Of a stretch of DNA of 64,000 nucleotides, positions 22,801-33,530 are shown one piece after another (position 1 is the first letter of the stretch; each line of letters begins with the position of its first letter). Origin of the DNA: Rhyacophila brunnea (Eukaryota; Arthropoda; Insecta; Trichoptera; Rhyacophilidae). The notes beneath the pieces are model-generated. The model saw only the letters and a program-made list of their open reading frames with translations. It had not been told where the DNA came from and did no database searches. The stretch lies in assembly GCA_022495005.1 (NCBI GenBank), contig JAGYXB010002069.1, positions 3,658,001-3,722,000 of the forward strand, given 5' to 3'. The position numbers were made by a program, and so were the translations under genes.

Positions 22801-25800
22801 CGAAGTAATCGGAGACCCGTTGAATCCTGAACAAGTCAAGGATTTGAATATTTCGAATACTGTTAGGATCGCGACCACGCCAGAGAAATTCCCAGTAATG
22901 ATTAGGAAGCGTCCGTCCACACTGAAAAAGTCTAATGATGCAGTCAAAAAGTAAGCAGTGTTTCCCGACCGCTGATTTGTAGAAATTTTTGGCCGGTCCG
23001 TAAAAAATGTCCCCTATTTGAAATAAATTCCAAGGAAATCTTCATGCATCTGCAATTAATACTAGAGAATAAAGAAACCTAATCGAGTTGTCTGTTGATT
23101 GCTCAATTCACAAAAATATTGTACGATGGTGTTTTGAAAGGATAAGCTTCGGAATTAGAATCGTCTAGTGATACTTGAGTTGCCGCCAAAAATGAAACCG
23201 AAGGCAGTTATATCTTCCGGTTTCGTCAGGCTATAAATTATCAAGGTTAGCGGTTTTTATCATACAATATAATTTAGTAATGTGTTAAATTTTGTTTATT
23301 TATTAGGCTAAGCATGCCAAGCTCCGAGCTTGCAGACACTAGTTTCCCTGACTCGGACGGCGACGACTATTCGGGTGACCAATCCAAAGCTGGCAACACA
23401 GGAGTGGGATCCAACTCTGCTCAGCAATTCCAGTTGACAAATGTAGTCGAGAATTCCGGCCCCGCTTACACCAAAAGTCTTGGTAAGATCTACCTCTTTT
23501 CACTCATTGAATTCAAAATAGACAGTACACAATGATTGATACCTCTTAACAAATCCGTCTTCCGTTTATTTTTATTAATACAGTCGAACTTGGTTATTAC
23601 GATCACGGAAATAGCGAGATCTCGGATGTCATGAGGAAACATTCGTTGACATTTTCGTTTATGATTTTCTCCATACATTTTTTCACTTTTATAACAAGCT
23701 ACTTCTTGGGTATACCGAGCAAAACTGTTAATGTGTCGATCGTTTAAAAACAACATTTTCGACCCTAAGCAATAAAATCCGACCGGGCAGTTAACTAGAC
23801 CAATGCCGCCGGGATCGGATTACGTTTATGACACTATTTAAGTATCTAAGTACCTAATTGGTGTTTTCGCCAACAACATTGAAAAAGTATCCATGCATAT
23901 GGTTGAAATTGCATGTAAAAAATCCAAGCTTTGTGAAGTCAGTAGGTACCTACCAGCACCGGCGGCTCAGCACTTCATTACAATAAACAACTTCTTTTGT
24001 AGTTTATGAATGCCATGCTTGTTTCGGGGATTTTTACGATGGTTCTCAGATTTTTTTGGTTCTATGCTTAAATAGAACGTGGTGTGAAAAATGTTATATA
24101 GCGATATAACGAGCAAGTCAGTCCCATCTTCCTCATAATAACCTAGTTCGACTGCGTTACATAGTGAATACTTTAATTTTGTTTCAGAATTGCAATATAC
24201 CGTGTCGAATCGTGGCTCACTGCAGCTCATTCTAAACCGGTATATGTATAACTTGTTCTGCAAGAGTGGCGGCGGGGAGATAAGGCGTTGGCGCTGTGTG
24301 GACTATCGAGATCACAAGTGTCCCGCGTGCGCTGTCACCGAGAAAAATGTTGTTATCAAAAGGTAAATCGAATCGATCCCTTCTTGCATTACTAAATAGC
24401 AAACCTGTGGTTCTGGGGCAAAAGTTCTTGTGTGTTTTGCAAGCAAAGTTTTTAAGTGACGAAAACATATTGGGTCTATTTTATAAGTTTAATATTGTTA
24501 CTTCAAAGCAATTTGAATAATTTAAATATACTTAACTCATACAAATAACATTACCAATGAGGAAGTTTTAAGATGACCCAATACGACGAGAATTTATACC
24601 TAGTACATATTATCAAGCGCCATACATACGTGGGGTTCGATGTGGGAGAAGGTGATGAGGATGATAAAGGCAGCAGTAGTGGAAATGGGTTTGATGTTTA
24701 TTGTCTTGATGTAGAGTACAGAGAGTTACAATGGTGAACTGGATGCTCAGACTGAGCCGCGATCCGGTAAGAGTCATTGTCGCAATTAAATAAATCTACA
24801 CAAATAGATACTGTTGATCTAGTTTATGATTGAGGAGGTATGTAATCGCTTCCACCACTCTGGTTTTGTTTTGACAACTAAACATAAATATTGAAGTGTG
24901 TCACACTTGTAATGTTGAGTGGTATGATTCCTACACATACTACTACAGCCATATTTTCTGCATTGAGAGGTATGATTTATGTATTCCAACTTATAATGCC
25001 GCGGTAGGTGGAGGCCAACGGAGGAGGAGGAGATTCTTGGCTAGGCTACTTCCATAAGTGACTCAATGTCCAAGGGATTGGGGATCTGATATGACTGGCT
25101 CAGAATAGGGGGATGTACTGCAAGTTTATCACCAATCTTCGATTGAAGATGGCACCAATAGAATTAAAACAATAATTTGTTATTTTTCAAAAGATCTGAA
25201 TCCAACATAATTTTCTTCATTCATAAAACATAATATTTATCTGAAAAGGAACAATTTAATACAAATTATTACCATATTGTAGTAATACTATTGGTTTGCG
25301 TCTAAAATATTATTTTTCTTCTATATATAGCAAAACAATTGTCACTCTGGTCGGAGTGACACAATCGGTAGTGTCCGCGTTTGCTAATCGAACTGTCTAT
25401 GGATCGAACTATCCATCCTGCCCACTGCCTTTGATTTTTATTTCATTTGTCAAGTGAATCACCACGGTTTTTCATCATAAATCACTGGAATTCTCTCTCC
25501 TCAGAATTTTCGTGTGCTGCGCGTTGAAATGTTCGACTTTTGATAACTTGGAAAATGTCCATGCGTGCACTGAATTACGTGTCATTTTGACTGAACACGA
25601 CGACACGAGCACACTACATAATCGCTATGTTTTCTTTTACACTTTTGATACAACTTTTATGATTATTTGTATTTTTTTCCAGGACAAATCTGCACAACCA
25701 TCCATATCACGACAAAAAAATAATGGCCAAGATTGAGAAGAAGGCTGTCTTCTTGGAAATCAAAGCAGTCGATGGGGTGGACCACGGCTTAAACACATAG
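16872..25800 (+). CDS. BTB-FLYWCH protein, Mod(mdg4)-like
   Basis: Probably a nuclear chromatin or transcription factor: the BTB domain dimerises and the FLYWCH zinc finger binds DNA or protein partners. Seven exons join in phase: 16872-16952, 17845-17985, 18982-19113, 22712-22950, 23307-23482, 24188-24362 and 25683-25800 (1,062 bases, 353 residues). The BTB domain (about residues 8-115) shows YSLTWHQYHASMCSNF, then GDFVDLTLAADGHLVKVHQL and LLQYVYTGEVAIAEENLSTF, the insect TTK/lola subgroup pattern. A polar linker with an acidic run (PDSDGDDYSGDQ) leads to a FLYWCH module at 260-324 with W291, C293, C301, H319 and H321 in place. BTB plus C-terminal FLYWCH is the layout of Mod(mdg4), which joins many alternative FLYWCH exons to one BTB part; this may be one such isoform. 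Orthology is not proven: the BTB sequence is divergent. Confidence 0.85.
18214..18554. mobile_element. Palindromic MITE in BTB gene intron 2
   Basis: Ends GCCCGCACATCTAAACTCGT at the left and ACGAGTTTAGATGTGCGAGC at the right are complementary over about 30 bases. The interior is non-coding and includes further CG-rich inverted pieces (CGTCACGAAACGTCGACG near 18340). No clear target duplication. Confidence 0.65.
19449..19860 (-). repeat. GC-rich GGCCCCC repeat, inverted copy
   Basis: The ends GGTCCCCACAAGAGGGGGGG and CCGGGAGTCCGCTTCAGGAT, plus an internal GTCTTTAACCTTAGCGACAG block, are inverted relative to the same family at 31.3 and 37.5 kb. No coding potential seen. It lies in BTB gene intron 3. 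Confidence 0.5.
20480..22664 (-). mobile_element. TIR DNA transposon with DUF7869-like gene
   Basis: About 2.2 kb bounded by inverted ends of roughly 40 bp. The left end reads ATTCCGTACCTATATGGCAG then AAGCATATAAGTC; the right end, reversed, reads ATTCCGTACCAATATGGCAG with the same continuation. The motif (ATATGCTT-TGCC) recurs three more times inside the right end, including a palindrome at 22439-22475, a pattern typical of transposase-binding sites. The single gene is on the minus strand and is broken. No target duplication could be fixed. It sits in intron 3 of the BTB gene, in the opposite orientation. Confidence 0.7.
20896..21905 (-). pseudogene. DDE-type protein of the DUF7869 class, frameshifted
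   Basis: The main frame (20896-21773) encodes about 290 residues. It shows FDLQQCLPTPSLNSSIVYYK, then YNLTIRN, MWHKGIAARGANEIA, SDSCPGQNKN, a GHTQIECDTDH motif, and a basic C-terminal half. The Asp residues in FDLQQ, SDSCPGQNKN and the GHTQ-D-DH block are plausible members of an RNase H-like catalytic set; that assignment and the link to DUF7869 are from memory of the family and not checked. Further upstream the frame continues as TCDTYNIQLKCATDLQIKQI after a frameshift near 21817 and another in a run of ten T (plus strand) at 21776-21785. The N-terminal half is missing. Being enclosed by inverted repeats, it is most likely the transposase. Confidence 0.62.
23581..24154. mobile_element. pogo-like MITE in BTB gene intron 5
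   Basis: Starts CAGTCGAACTTGGTTATTAC after a TA and ends ATAATAACCTAGTTCGACTG; the ends are complementary over about 22 positions. At 574 bp it has no transposase. It ends only 34 bases upstream of the FLYWCH exon, so it abuts the splice acceptor region. Confidence 0.75.
24363..25682. other. BTB gene last intron
   Basis: No element could be delimited in these 1.3 kb. A tRNA-like segment at 25346-25420 (AGTGACACAATCGGTAGTGT as a possible A-box and GGATCGAACTATCC as a possible B-box) may be a SINE relic. Confidence 0.35.
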
Positions 25801-26717
25801 GGGGTCATCCATATATGATGTTACACTCCAAGGGGGGGAGGTGGTCTGATACAATTTGATGATTTGTAATGAAAGGGAAGGAGGGGGGTTGTAGAAAATA
25901 TGATATCATTAAACCAACAAACTGTAATCTAATTACAATTTTTTTCTGAAAATATAAAAATACATAAAAAGTTTCAATGAATTTGTTTTTTAATGAATGA
26001 GGAGAGAGTTCGTAATTTGTAATATAGACAGGCAGATAAAAGATTCTGTGAAAGGGCAGAGGGGTTAAAAATACCAAAAATTATGTGCCGTCATTTATGG
26101 ACAAGCCCTAATCTCACAAATCTTATACAATCTTATTTAGTCAAGATACGTTAGCCATCAGGCAATATGCCGTATAATAAATCATTTGTGTCAATAGAAA
26201 TCTATAGGATCCGTTTTTCAGCATTTTAGAAAAAAATTTGAGAATCTCAGAAGTTTTTAGTTTAAATTGCATTTTATTTATTTCAAAATCATTTTTGAAT
26301 ATTCGCCGGCCGGCGAATAATAATTTTCGGTAGGCAAAATCGATCAGACATATTGAGTGAAACAAGACTAAATACTATTACATTGTATGGCTTGAGATGA
26401 ATGGATTATTAATTATATAATGAATTCAATTTAAATGCTGCTATGGTTAATTATTATGCAAATGAAATTAATATAAATGCTGCAATGGCAATTATTATGC
26501 AAATGAATTTGATGTAAATGCTGCTATGGCAATTATTAAGTATGAATTTAATAAAGCTTTAGAGTTTTGGACAATGATTGTAACGCTAGGTAGGTAGGTA
26601 CGAATTTAATGACAAGGCTGAGAAAGTAATTATTCTTAATACCTACGTATTTATGAAATAATACCTATTTAGTTAAGACTTTGTTGGCTAAAAAAGGGTG
26701 ACTATAAAATTTCTTAC
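25801..26717. other. Sequence downstream of the BTB gene
   Basis: The 3' untranslated region and polyadenylation site of the BTB gene should lie here, but no clear AATAAA-type site follows closely. A roughly 66-bp imperfect tandem motif (AATTATTATGCAAATGAATT and AAATGCTGCTATGG) repeats about three times at 26400-26550. No second FLYWCH exon was found. Confidence 0.4.
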
Positions 26718-26725
26718 ATCTAAAG

Positions 26726-27001
26726 CAGCGATACTCAACCTGCGGCCCGCGGGCCACATGCGGCCTTTTAAGCTTTTATGTGCGGCCCGAAACACATTTA
26801 TTATCAGGAACATGATTTTTAATTTTGAAATAAACGCTTGGATACACATTACTTTTGTTTATAATTTTTAAAATCTCAAAAAGGTTTTGTAAAAAAGGGG
26901 GGGTTTCATGATTTTTTTCGTCACACCATTAGTGATGCGGCCCGCGTTACTTTACAAATATATGTATTTGACCCGAAGAAAAAAAAGGTTGAGTTCCATT
27001 G
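26726..27001. mobile_element. hAT MITE, 276 bp
   Basis: Ends CAGCGATACTCAACCT and AGGTTGAGTTCCATTG (complementary except two positions), flanked by ATCTAAAG at 26718-26725 and 27002-27009. The interior is marked by GCGGCCCGCGGGCCACATGC and a second GCGGCCCGCG. Non-coding. Confidence 0.85.
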
Positions 27002-27006
27002 ATCTA

Positions 27007-27380
27007 AAGCGTCAATTACATTGAGCTACTTTACGAGCTGTTTGTTGGTGAATTTACAATCTGCCTGTAAAGTCGCCCAGTGTAATCATCGAACAAGCTA
27101 ACAAGCAGATTGTAAACACTCTACCGAGAAAAGTTGAAAGCCGGTCAACTTTACACGCTACACGCCGGCGTGTGGGCCTACTGCGTCTGCGCAGTAGAGC
27201 GCAGTAGCAACCTCCCGGTAAAAAAACGAACTACGTTCTGTCAAAATAGTCACTGGCTTGTGGCTTCTCAGCGAATGGAAAGTTTTGTGTGTCATCATCA
27301 TAATCGCAGTAGCTGAATCGCCCGCTATTAAATTCGCCAACAAACAACTCGTAAAGTAACTCAATGTAATTGACGTTTAA
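27007..27380. mobile_element. Foldback MITE, intact copy
   Basis: Inverted ends of about 50 bp: AGCGTCAATTACATTGAGCT then ACTTTACGAGCTGTTTGTTG, matching the reverse complement of the right end (CTCGTAAAGTAACTCAATGT). The centre contains CGCTACACGCCGGCGTGTGG and CTGCGTCTGCGCAGTAG palindromes. Partial copies fill the element at 7251-8368. It abuts the hAT MITE to its left, overlapping that element's target duplication. Confidence 0.72.
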
Positions 27381-27789
27381 GGCTAAGTGTAAATAGTCGA
27401 TCTGCTCATGTCTGCATGAATACGCCCAATGATGGTTCAGGTCTCATGGCCTTGGATCCTCGGAGGATGCCATGCTTTATGCGGTAATACTGTTATATTG
27501 ATCCTGTAGTGTATCGTATGTTTTCTTTCACAACCGATTAAAATAAATAATTCCTCTGATTTTTTCAATATTTAATTTGCGCTTATACATGTATGTTTAA
27601 TACGTCTTCTCCCTGTCTCACTCTCTCACATATTTGCAGTTTTTCTCTCTCATGCGTTCAGGGCAAATATATATAAAGTAAAACTTTGTTACTATTTTAT
27701 ACTTAAGGATTACAATGGTTTCAATTGCTATTTTAGTCAATAGTTAATTTGGCATTCACATCAGTATCATTCTGCTTTTTGTCACACTG

Positions 27790-27870
27790 CTTTTAACCAT
27801 AGTGGTGGGTAGGGGGCCCGCCAAAGATCCTGGACTGGGGGAACGTTTCAGGATTTGGGGGCCATGGAAA
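27790..27870. repeat. GGCCCCC-type GC-rich repeat fragment
   Basis: GTAGGGGGCCCGCCAAAGAT and GGGGGCCATGG match the inverted orientation of the block at 31.3 and 37.5 kb. Short fragment only. Confidence 0.4.
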
Positions 27871-27936
27871 TCACTATATTATACCTACTTATATTCAAAT
27901 ATATGATGTTTTTACAATTTTTTTTTTTTTCGTGGC

Positions 27937-28456
27937 CAACGTTCCCTCTAATTTTTCTATTGTGTGTGCGGATCATCAACGCATCTGTGCAGGGTTGGTG
28001 TCATTCTGTGCGATAAATGTACACCCCCCTCCCCCCACAAACACACATACAATTTCTTTTTTAATGACAAAGTTTAAAATTTAAGTTGAAGTCCGACGAA
28101 TTCGAACGCATAATATTCAGGAATATCTGTGTATTTAGTTAGATACATGATTATGAATATCTTGTACAGAAAGCGTAGAAGCTTTTATTTTTATAGCCAA
28201 TAGTACATTATCGATTAACACTAAATCGCAACTAGATTTTTTGCGCTCAGCGATCTCAATCCTATTCTTTCGTTCTTCGGGTGTTTCTGTCATTATTTTT
28301 AAAATTCCACCTCCTCTAAAATTTTTCAATTTCTCTTCTCGAAACTTTCTCTTACAATATTTTTGTGTGAGAACTGTGCGGGGGATGAAAACATGTGTGC
28401 GGACATATTTTGGTAGGTGTGCGCGCGCACACGCACACACCTTAGAGGGAACATTG
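27937..28456. mobile_element. hAT element remnant, 520 bp
   Basis: Ends CAACGTTCCCTCTAATTTTT and TTAGAGGGAACATTG, complementary over 14 of 15 positions, flanked by TTCGTGGC at 27929-27936 and 28457-28464. A minus-strand frame (28440-28135) with a Glu/Lys/Arg-rich stretch may be a transposase N-terminal relic but has no recognisable motif. Confidence 0.8.
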
Positions 28457-28787
28457 TTCGTGGCATAGGAAAAGTTACTTTAAAATGATATTTGAACATA
28501 ATTTTCTTTAGTAGGTAAGAAGTTTGGCAATAAATGAGTTCCGGCACCTTATTTAAAAAAAAAAGCCCCTGGTTATTAGAAATAAAGAATCACTTTAAAA
28601 TGAGACCTCATTATACATAGATACACCTCCCTAATGTTAAAAACAAGTACCTAGGTATGCAGAGTTTACAAGAAATTGCGTAGGTCCTTTGATGTTGATT
28701 TACTCAACTTGGCCACTCACGGTTTTACACTATTTTACAGGGTCAGGTTGAAAATTATTTGCCATTTCACTTATGTATGCTCTATAG

Positions 28788-29466
28788 CAGTGGTTCCCAA
28801 AGTTGACTGGGCTCCGACCAATCTAACAAAAATTTCCAATCTTGGGACCCACCTCTTAGCTGTCTTAGAGAAAAGAGGGCATACATATTGGTAATGCTCA
28901 GATTCCCTAGTGGCGAGTCGTGGAACTACTTAATGCTGTCTTATTTGTTCTAATTGAAATAAAAAAAATGTTTTTTATAAGTGTTACCAATATAAATGAA
29001 AGACTGTTGAAATAAGAAACAACTTAAATAAAAAAAAAATATTACTTAAATACCTACACCTGTAAGGTTTTTTTACAAAGTTACTTCAATGAGAAGGATG
29101 TATTTGTTTCATATTTTTCTTCATTACAGTTTTAGCATCAACTTCAACTTTAGTTACTTTTAATCGCAGATTGATATATCCAATTTATTTCGGTATTTAG
29201 TTTTAATGTTAACCACAGCCGAAAATCCGACCTCACATACATATGAGGTAGTGAAGAGGAGGAGGACTTTCATAGCTTCATCGAACATTCATTATTTTAT
29301 CACAATATTTTCCGTAACTTAAGTTTATTTCAATTTTTAGGAATTATAAATAGCTGAATGAAATATCAAATTTATCACTTCCTATTTTTTTTAAATTTAT
29401 GTATACAGTGACGAGGGCCCACTCAATATTCGCTCAATATTCGGACCCATAGTTTGGGAAACCATG
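28788..29466 (+). mobile_element. hAT element remnant, 679 bp
   Basis: Starts CAGTGGTTCCCAAAGTTGAC, ends AGTTTGGGAAACCATG, and is flanked by CTCTATAG at 28780-28787 and 29467-29474. The minus strand of 29120-29270 encodes TTSYVCEVGFSAVVNIKTKY and RNKLDI, the C-terminal dimerisation motif of hAT transposases. Only that 3' coding end remains. Confidence 0.85.
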
Positions 29467-29889
29467 CTCTATAGCATTAAAATTGTAAATAGTTTTGTAA
29501 TAGTAATAGCTTGTAAGTCTATATAGATTTTGTTAATGAGTTTGAGAGAAATGGATGTAAAAGATGCATCACGCAAGGCATGAGATTTCTTTTGCATAAC
29601 TGTATACGCCGAATTATCATGCGGCCGTTTTAAAACATTTAAAGTTAGTCGAAAAAAATACGTAATCGTAGAAAGACGCGATAATTGAGCACGCGAACTC
29701 TCGCGCCAAAAAACTTAACAATAAAACGAATTCAGATAATTAATAATTAGAATATAAACGATCTTAAGATATAATTAACCTTAGGAACGTAAAAATATAA
29801 AAATAATTTGGACACTGTTTAACACAAGTTTCTTTTGTAAAAATAATCATTAAAAATACAAAGTCACGTGCTCACCAAAAATAAAAGAC

Positions 29890-29965
29890 GGTTTTATTTA
29901 ATTTATTTTGTGAATCTCGGGTTCTAATACTCTCCAAGCTAGCCACAGAACCCGGCATATCTCAT
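29890..29965 (-). repeat. Three-copy stem-loop repeat, copy 2
   Basis: The hairpin CGGGTTCT (29918-29925) with AGAACCCG (29947-29954) surrounds a loop containing AAGCTAGCC. It is preceded on the plus strand by TTTTATTTAATTTATTTTGT, as in copy 3. The pairs differ from the other copies in a way that keeps the stem. Confidence 0.45.
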
Positions 29966-29999
29966 TACCTATAAATAAGTAACAATTTAAATAAGCATA

Positions 30000-30469
30000 G
30001 GTACCCACCTAAAGTAGGTATTGATTGGTGTTACTTTGGGAGAGTGTGACATTATGCGCAATTACATAATAGGTAGGTACCTAGGTATATCTACTAAATG
30101 TTGCATGCTATACCTAGGTATGTTCAGAAATCATAAAACTTATAAGTACTTAATTATGCCAACAATAAGAACGAGAATGTAAATTAGTCCCATAGGCTCT
30201 TTTACTTTTTTTTGCAATTAGAGCAAATTTGTAATTTGAGTTTATCTCACTTATCTGCTTGACCGGCCACGCCACCCCCACCTGAGCTTGGGCCCCCAGG
30301 GCACCAAAATTACATTACATACCTACTTATCTGATAAATAATTAAATAAACATAACACACGACGAAGAACCAAATGTACATTATTATTCCCGTGTATTGG
30401 TATTATCAATAAATGGCTTGTTTCAATGATCGTAGAAGTTTTTAGCCTTAGTTAGTTTGGTAGCCTTGT
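30000..30469. other. Repeat debris without genes
   Basis: Simple AGGTAGGTACCTAGG-type repeats at 30060-30125 and GC-rich block debris at 30262-30300 (CCCCCACCTGAGCTTGGGCC). No coding sequence. Confidence 0.4.
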
Positions 30470-30951
30470 CAGAAATACGAGGATATTTTTTATTAACCGA
30501 AATCTAGAAAATACCATAAGAGGTTCTATAGAATTTTTGGCATTGGTTGCAAAAGGGTTTCGAATCCAGTCGTATTGATTTTATGAAAGTAATGAAATTT
30601 CTTTTGAAGCAACGTTAAATGTTTTTGAGACGAATCCAAAATTAATTGCTTGTTTTTATTGATGGTCTGGTAGGTCCTTTGGTACATTTGTAGAGATCCT
30701 TGTCTTAAATCTTTCTAATTTATCAGATCACGTCAATATATTTTCATTCTGACCTTGCATTGTTTTATTAAGTTCATGCAGGTGCTCAAATGTATTTATT
30801 ACCAGCCATGTACGCAAATTTGGCTATTAAGTAAGTATTGTGTACTATACTAAATTATTTGTGTTTTTTTTTGTAAGCAATGCTCGGCGGCACACCTAGC
30901 ATCGTCTTGTGGCATACCAGTGTGCCGTGGCACACCGATTGCGGAGCACTG
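30470..30951 (-). mobile_element. Decayed copy of the 12.9 kb hAT
   Basis: ATACGAGGATATTTTTTATT, GCATTGGTTGCAAAAGGGTT and CATTCTGACCTTGCATTGTT match the interior of the hAT at 12912-13875, and the right end ATTGCGGAGCACTG matches its terminus. The left terminus is missing and the coding relic is more broken than at 12.9 kb. Confidence 0.72.
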
Positions 30952-30969
30952 ATTTACACTCCCACTGAC

Positions 30970-31970
30970 TGTAGTGGGTGTAGTCGTTCTTTTCGCCGAA
31001 TGTTTATCTTCGATTTTTGGTTTTTTTAATATTGAGGCTCCAAAATATTAATTGAAAATGGACAAAAAAAAGTATTATTGCATTTAACTTATACACAAAC
31101 CTACTCAACACAACACAGCCTAATTTCTCGTTTATCAGTCTTTTGTCTATTGCACTCGGTGTACCTACCTACACCATGGCCCCCACCAGTGGCGCACCCA
31201 GGATTTAATATTGGGGGGGGCTCAAGGAGGAGAATGTAAATTAGTCCCATAGGCTCTTTTTCTTCTTCACAGCCTAATTTCTCGTTTATCGATCTTTTGT
31301 CTATGGCAATCGGTGTACCTATACCATGGTCCCCACATCCTGAAACGGGCCCTCAGGCTAGGATATTTAGCGGGCCCCCTACCTAACGCTAAGATTAAAG
31401 GCAGTGTGAAACACTACATTAACGTTTTTCAAATTGTGTTTTAGTTCAAATTAAAACTTAATTATACAATTAAATTACTTATACAGTGAATTATTGGCGA
31501 TTTTTAATACATCTATTTTAATAATGGAGCTGTCGAGTATCGACACATAATAATCAAAAAATATATTGCAAAATTATATAAGTAATTGAAAGTGTTCGAC
31601 TTTTTTACTATTAAAGCTAATTTATGATGTGTGTTTATCTCACTTATCTGGTCAACCCGACTAGCCGGGCCCCCACAGCCCGGGCCCCCAGGCTAGAGCC
31701 CTGTCAGCCCTCCCCAGCAATGACCTACACCACTCCGGAATTCGGGTGGACACCGAGAATTTTTTGACAGTTCCATTAGGGATTGGGTTTCTAAAAAAAC
31801 CTGACATTAGTGTATCGAAATTGTTGTGTTAGAAATTAAGATCTAAGAAATTTTTCTAAAAAGGGTGTCGGAGAATTATTACAAATCATTTTTTTGCCGT
31901 GTTTTTATTTGTCTAAGCCCAAAGGTATAGTTTATTGGTTTTCAATTTCAATGTTTAAAATCATCCTGAT
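30970..31970. repeat. Duplicated GC-rich block, copy 1
   Basis: This kilobase matches 37290-38868 in order and orientation, from GTGGGTGTAGTCGTTCTTTT to TTTCAATG-TAAAATCAT. It includes the GGGCCCTCAGGCTAGG and GCCCGGGCCCCCAGGCTAGA GC-rich parts. Copy 1 has its own extra insert at about 31186-31327, beginning CAGTGGCGCACCCAGGATTT. No protein is recognisable in either copy. Confidence 0.7.
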
Positions 31971-31974
31971 AATT

Positions 31975-32700
31975 TTCATGTTTGGGGGGTGCCATAAGAT
32001 CCTGCAGGTAGATTGTTTATGAAGAAATGTCAATGTCTTCTAAAATTTTCACCTATCTTAAAATAATATTCATATCGCATATTTTGAAAAAAATGTATCA
32101 GGCTCGCATAGAACCCTGCAGGTAGATTGTTTTTAAAAAAATGGCAATGTCTTCTAAAATTTTCACCTATCTTAAAATAATATTCATATCGCATATTTTG
32201 AAAAAAATGTATCAGGCTCGCATAGAACGCTGCAGGTAGATTGTTTTTAAAAAAATGGCAATGTCTTCTAAAATTTTCAACTATCTTAAAATAATATTCA
32301 TATCGCATATTTTGAAAAAAATGTATCAGGCTCGCATAGAACCCTGCAGGTAGATTGTTTTAAAAAAAATGGCAATGTCTTTTAAAATTTTCACCTATCT
32401 TAAAATAATATTCATATCGCATATTTTGAAAAAAATGTATCAGGCTCGCATAGAACCCTGCAGGTAGATTGTTTTAAAAAAATAACAATTTCATCTAGAA
32501 TTTTCACCTAGCTTAAAATAATATACATATCGATTTTTTTTTTTTTTAATGTATTAGGCTCGCATAAGATCCTGCAGGTAGATTGTTTATGAAGAAATGA
32601 CAATGCCTTCTACAATTTTCACCTATTTATTACTACGCTAAAAATAATATTGATATTCCATATTTAAAAAAAAATGTATTAGGCTTTCATAATATAGATA
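31975..32700. repeat. 114-bp tandem minisatellite
   Basis: The landmark CTGCAGGTAGATTGTTT recurs at 32002, 32116, 32230, 32344, 32459 and 32572, spacings of 113-115 bp. Each unit also holds CTCGCATAGAACCCTGCAGG-like and AAAATAATATTCATATCG blocks. Because 114 is divisible by 3 the minus strand stays open as a 38-residue repeat over two to three units, but this is not a credible gene. More diverged units continue to about 33090. Confidence 0.85.
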
Positions 32701-33099
32701 AGGTAGATTGTTTGTGAACAAAATATAAAATCATCATAATGTTCTATTTTTCAAATATTATCGATGCACTGGAAAAAATGTATTAGGCACTCATAAACTT
32801 ATGTAGGTATATATTGCTTTATAATCAATTAAAGACAATTCGTTTTTGATTATTGTTTAATAGTTACCATGGTAATTTCTTTTAGAATTTTCGCATTCTT
32901 ACTAAATTTAAATAATGAATAAAGATATTTTCATACTAGGCGAATGTATTAGGTTCTTATAAAATCCCTGTATAGTGTAGGTAGTAGATGATGGTTTATG
33001 AAATACAAAAGTAGGTGTCATGATACTATTTACTTTAGTCTACATTCTTATAAAAGCACTGGAAAATGTCTAGGCACTCATACAACCCAGGCGATGCTT

Positions 33100-33180
33100 T
33101 TTTTTGAAGTTATACTTATATTGGCGCGTTTAGGAAAACAGATCAGAGTGTATTTTTCGCGTGTGACCAGCCGCGATGTA
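33100..33180. repeat. Repeat end, inverted relative to 39.1 kb
   Basis: GAAGTTATACTTATATTGGC then GCGTTTAGGAAAACAGATCA and GAGTGTATTTTTCGCG match the reverse complement of 39080-39155. The two may be ends of one long element or two separate copies. Confidence 0.45.
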
Positions 33181-33459
33181 ACACATAATTTTTATAATTT
33201 ATATTGCATTCTGGTTGCGTAATACTTTGAAATATTTATCGCTGTGTTAGGCGGAATAAAATAATTTTAAACCAGCGGCACTCAAATAAGGGCCTTTTTC
33301 TGACTGTGTAATTTAACAAGATAATTAAAATAGTAATAGTAAATAATATTAATAAACACGGAATTAAGCAACAAGATAATTTTAAACCAGCGGCACTCCA
33401 ATTCAACTTCTTATCAATAAGAAAAACAAATAATTTGGATAGTTCGATGAACCAAAGAA

Positions 33460-33530
33460 ACACTTTTATTTATTTTGTGAACCTGATTCTAAATCACCAC
33501 ACCAGAGCTAGCCGAAGAATCTAGGTTATT
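33460..33530 (-). repeat. Three-copy stem-loop repeat, copy 3
   Basis: CCTGATTCT (33482-33490) pairs with AGAATC-AGG (33516-33525, one bulged T) around a loop containing GAGCTAGCC, after CTTTTATTTATTTTGTGAAC. Confidence 0.45.

Noticed and set aside
24590..25100. A gene in the last BTB intron (GGTGATGAGGATGATAAAGG region)
   Set aside because: Short acidic translation followed by stops in all frames; simple repeats of GGA and GAT explain it.
32030..32308. A 92-residue minus-strand frame with a 38-residue internal repeat
   Set aside because: It is the translation of a 114-bp non-coding minisatellite; 114 is a multiple of 3, so the frame stays open by arithmetic. No start context, no splice sites, no conserved substitution pattern.
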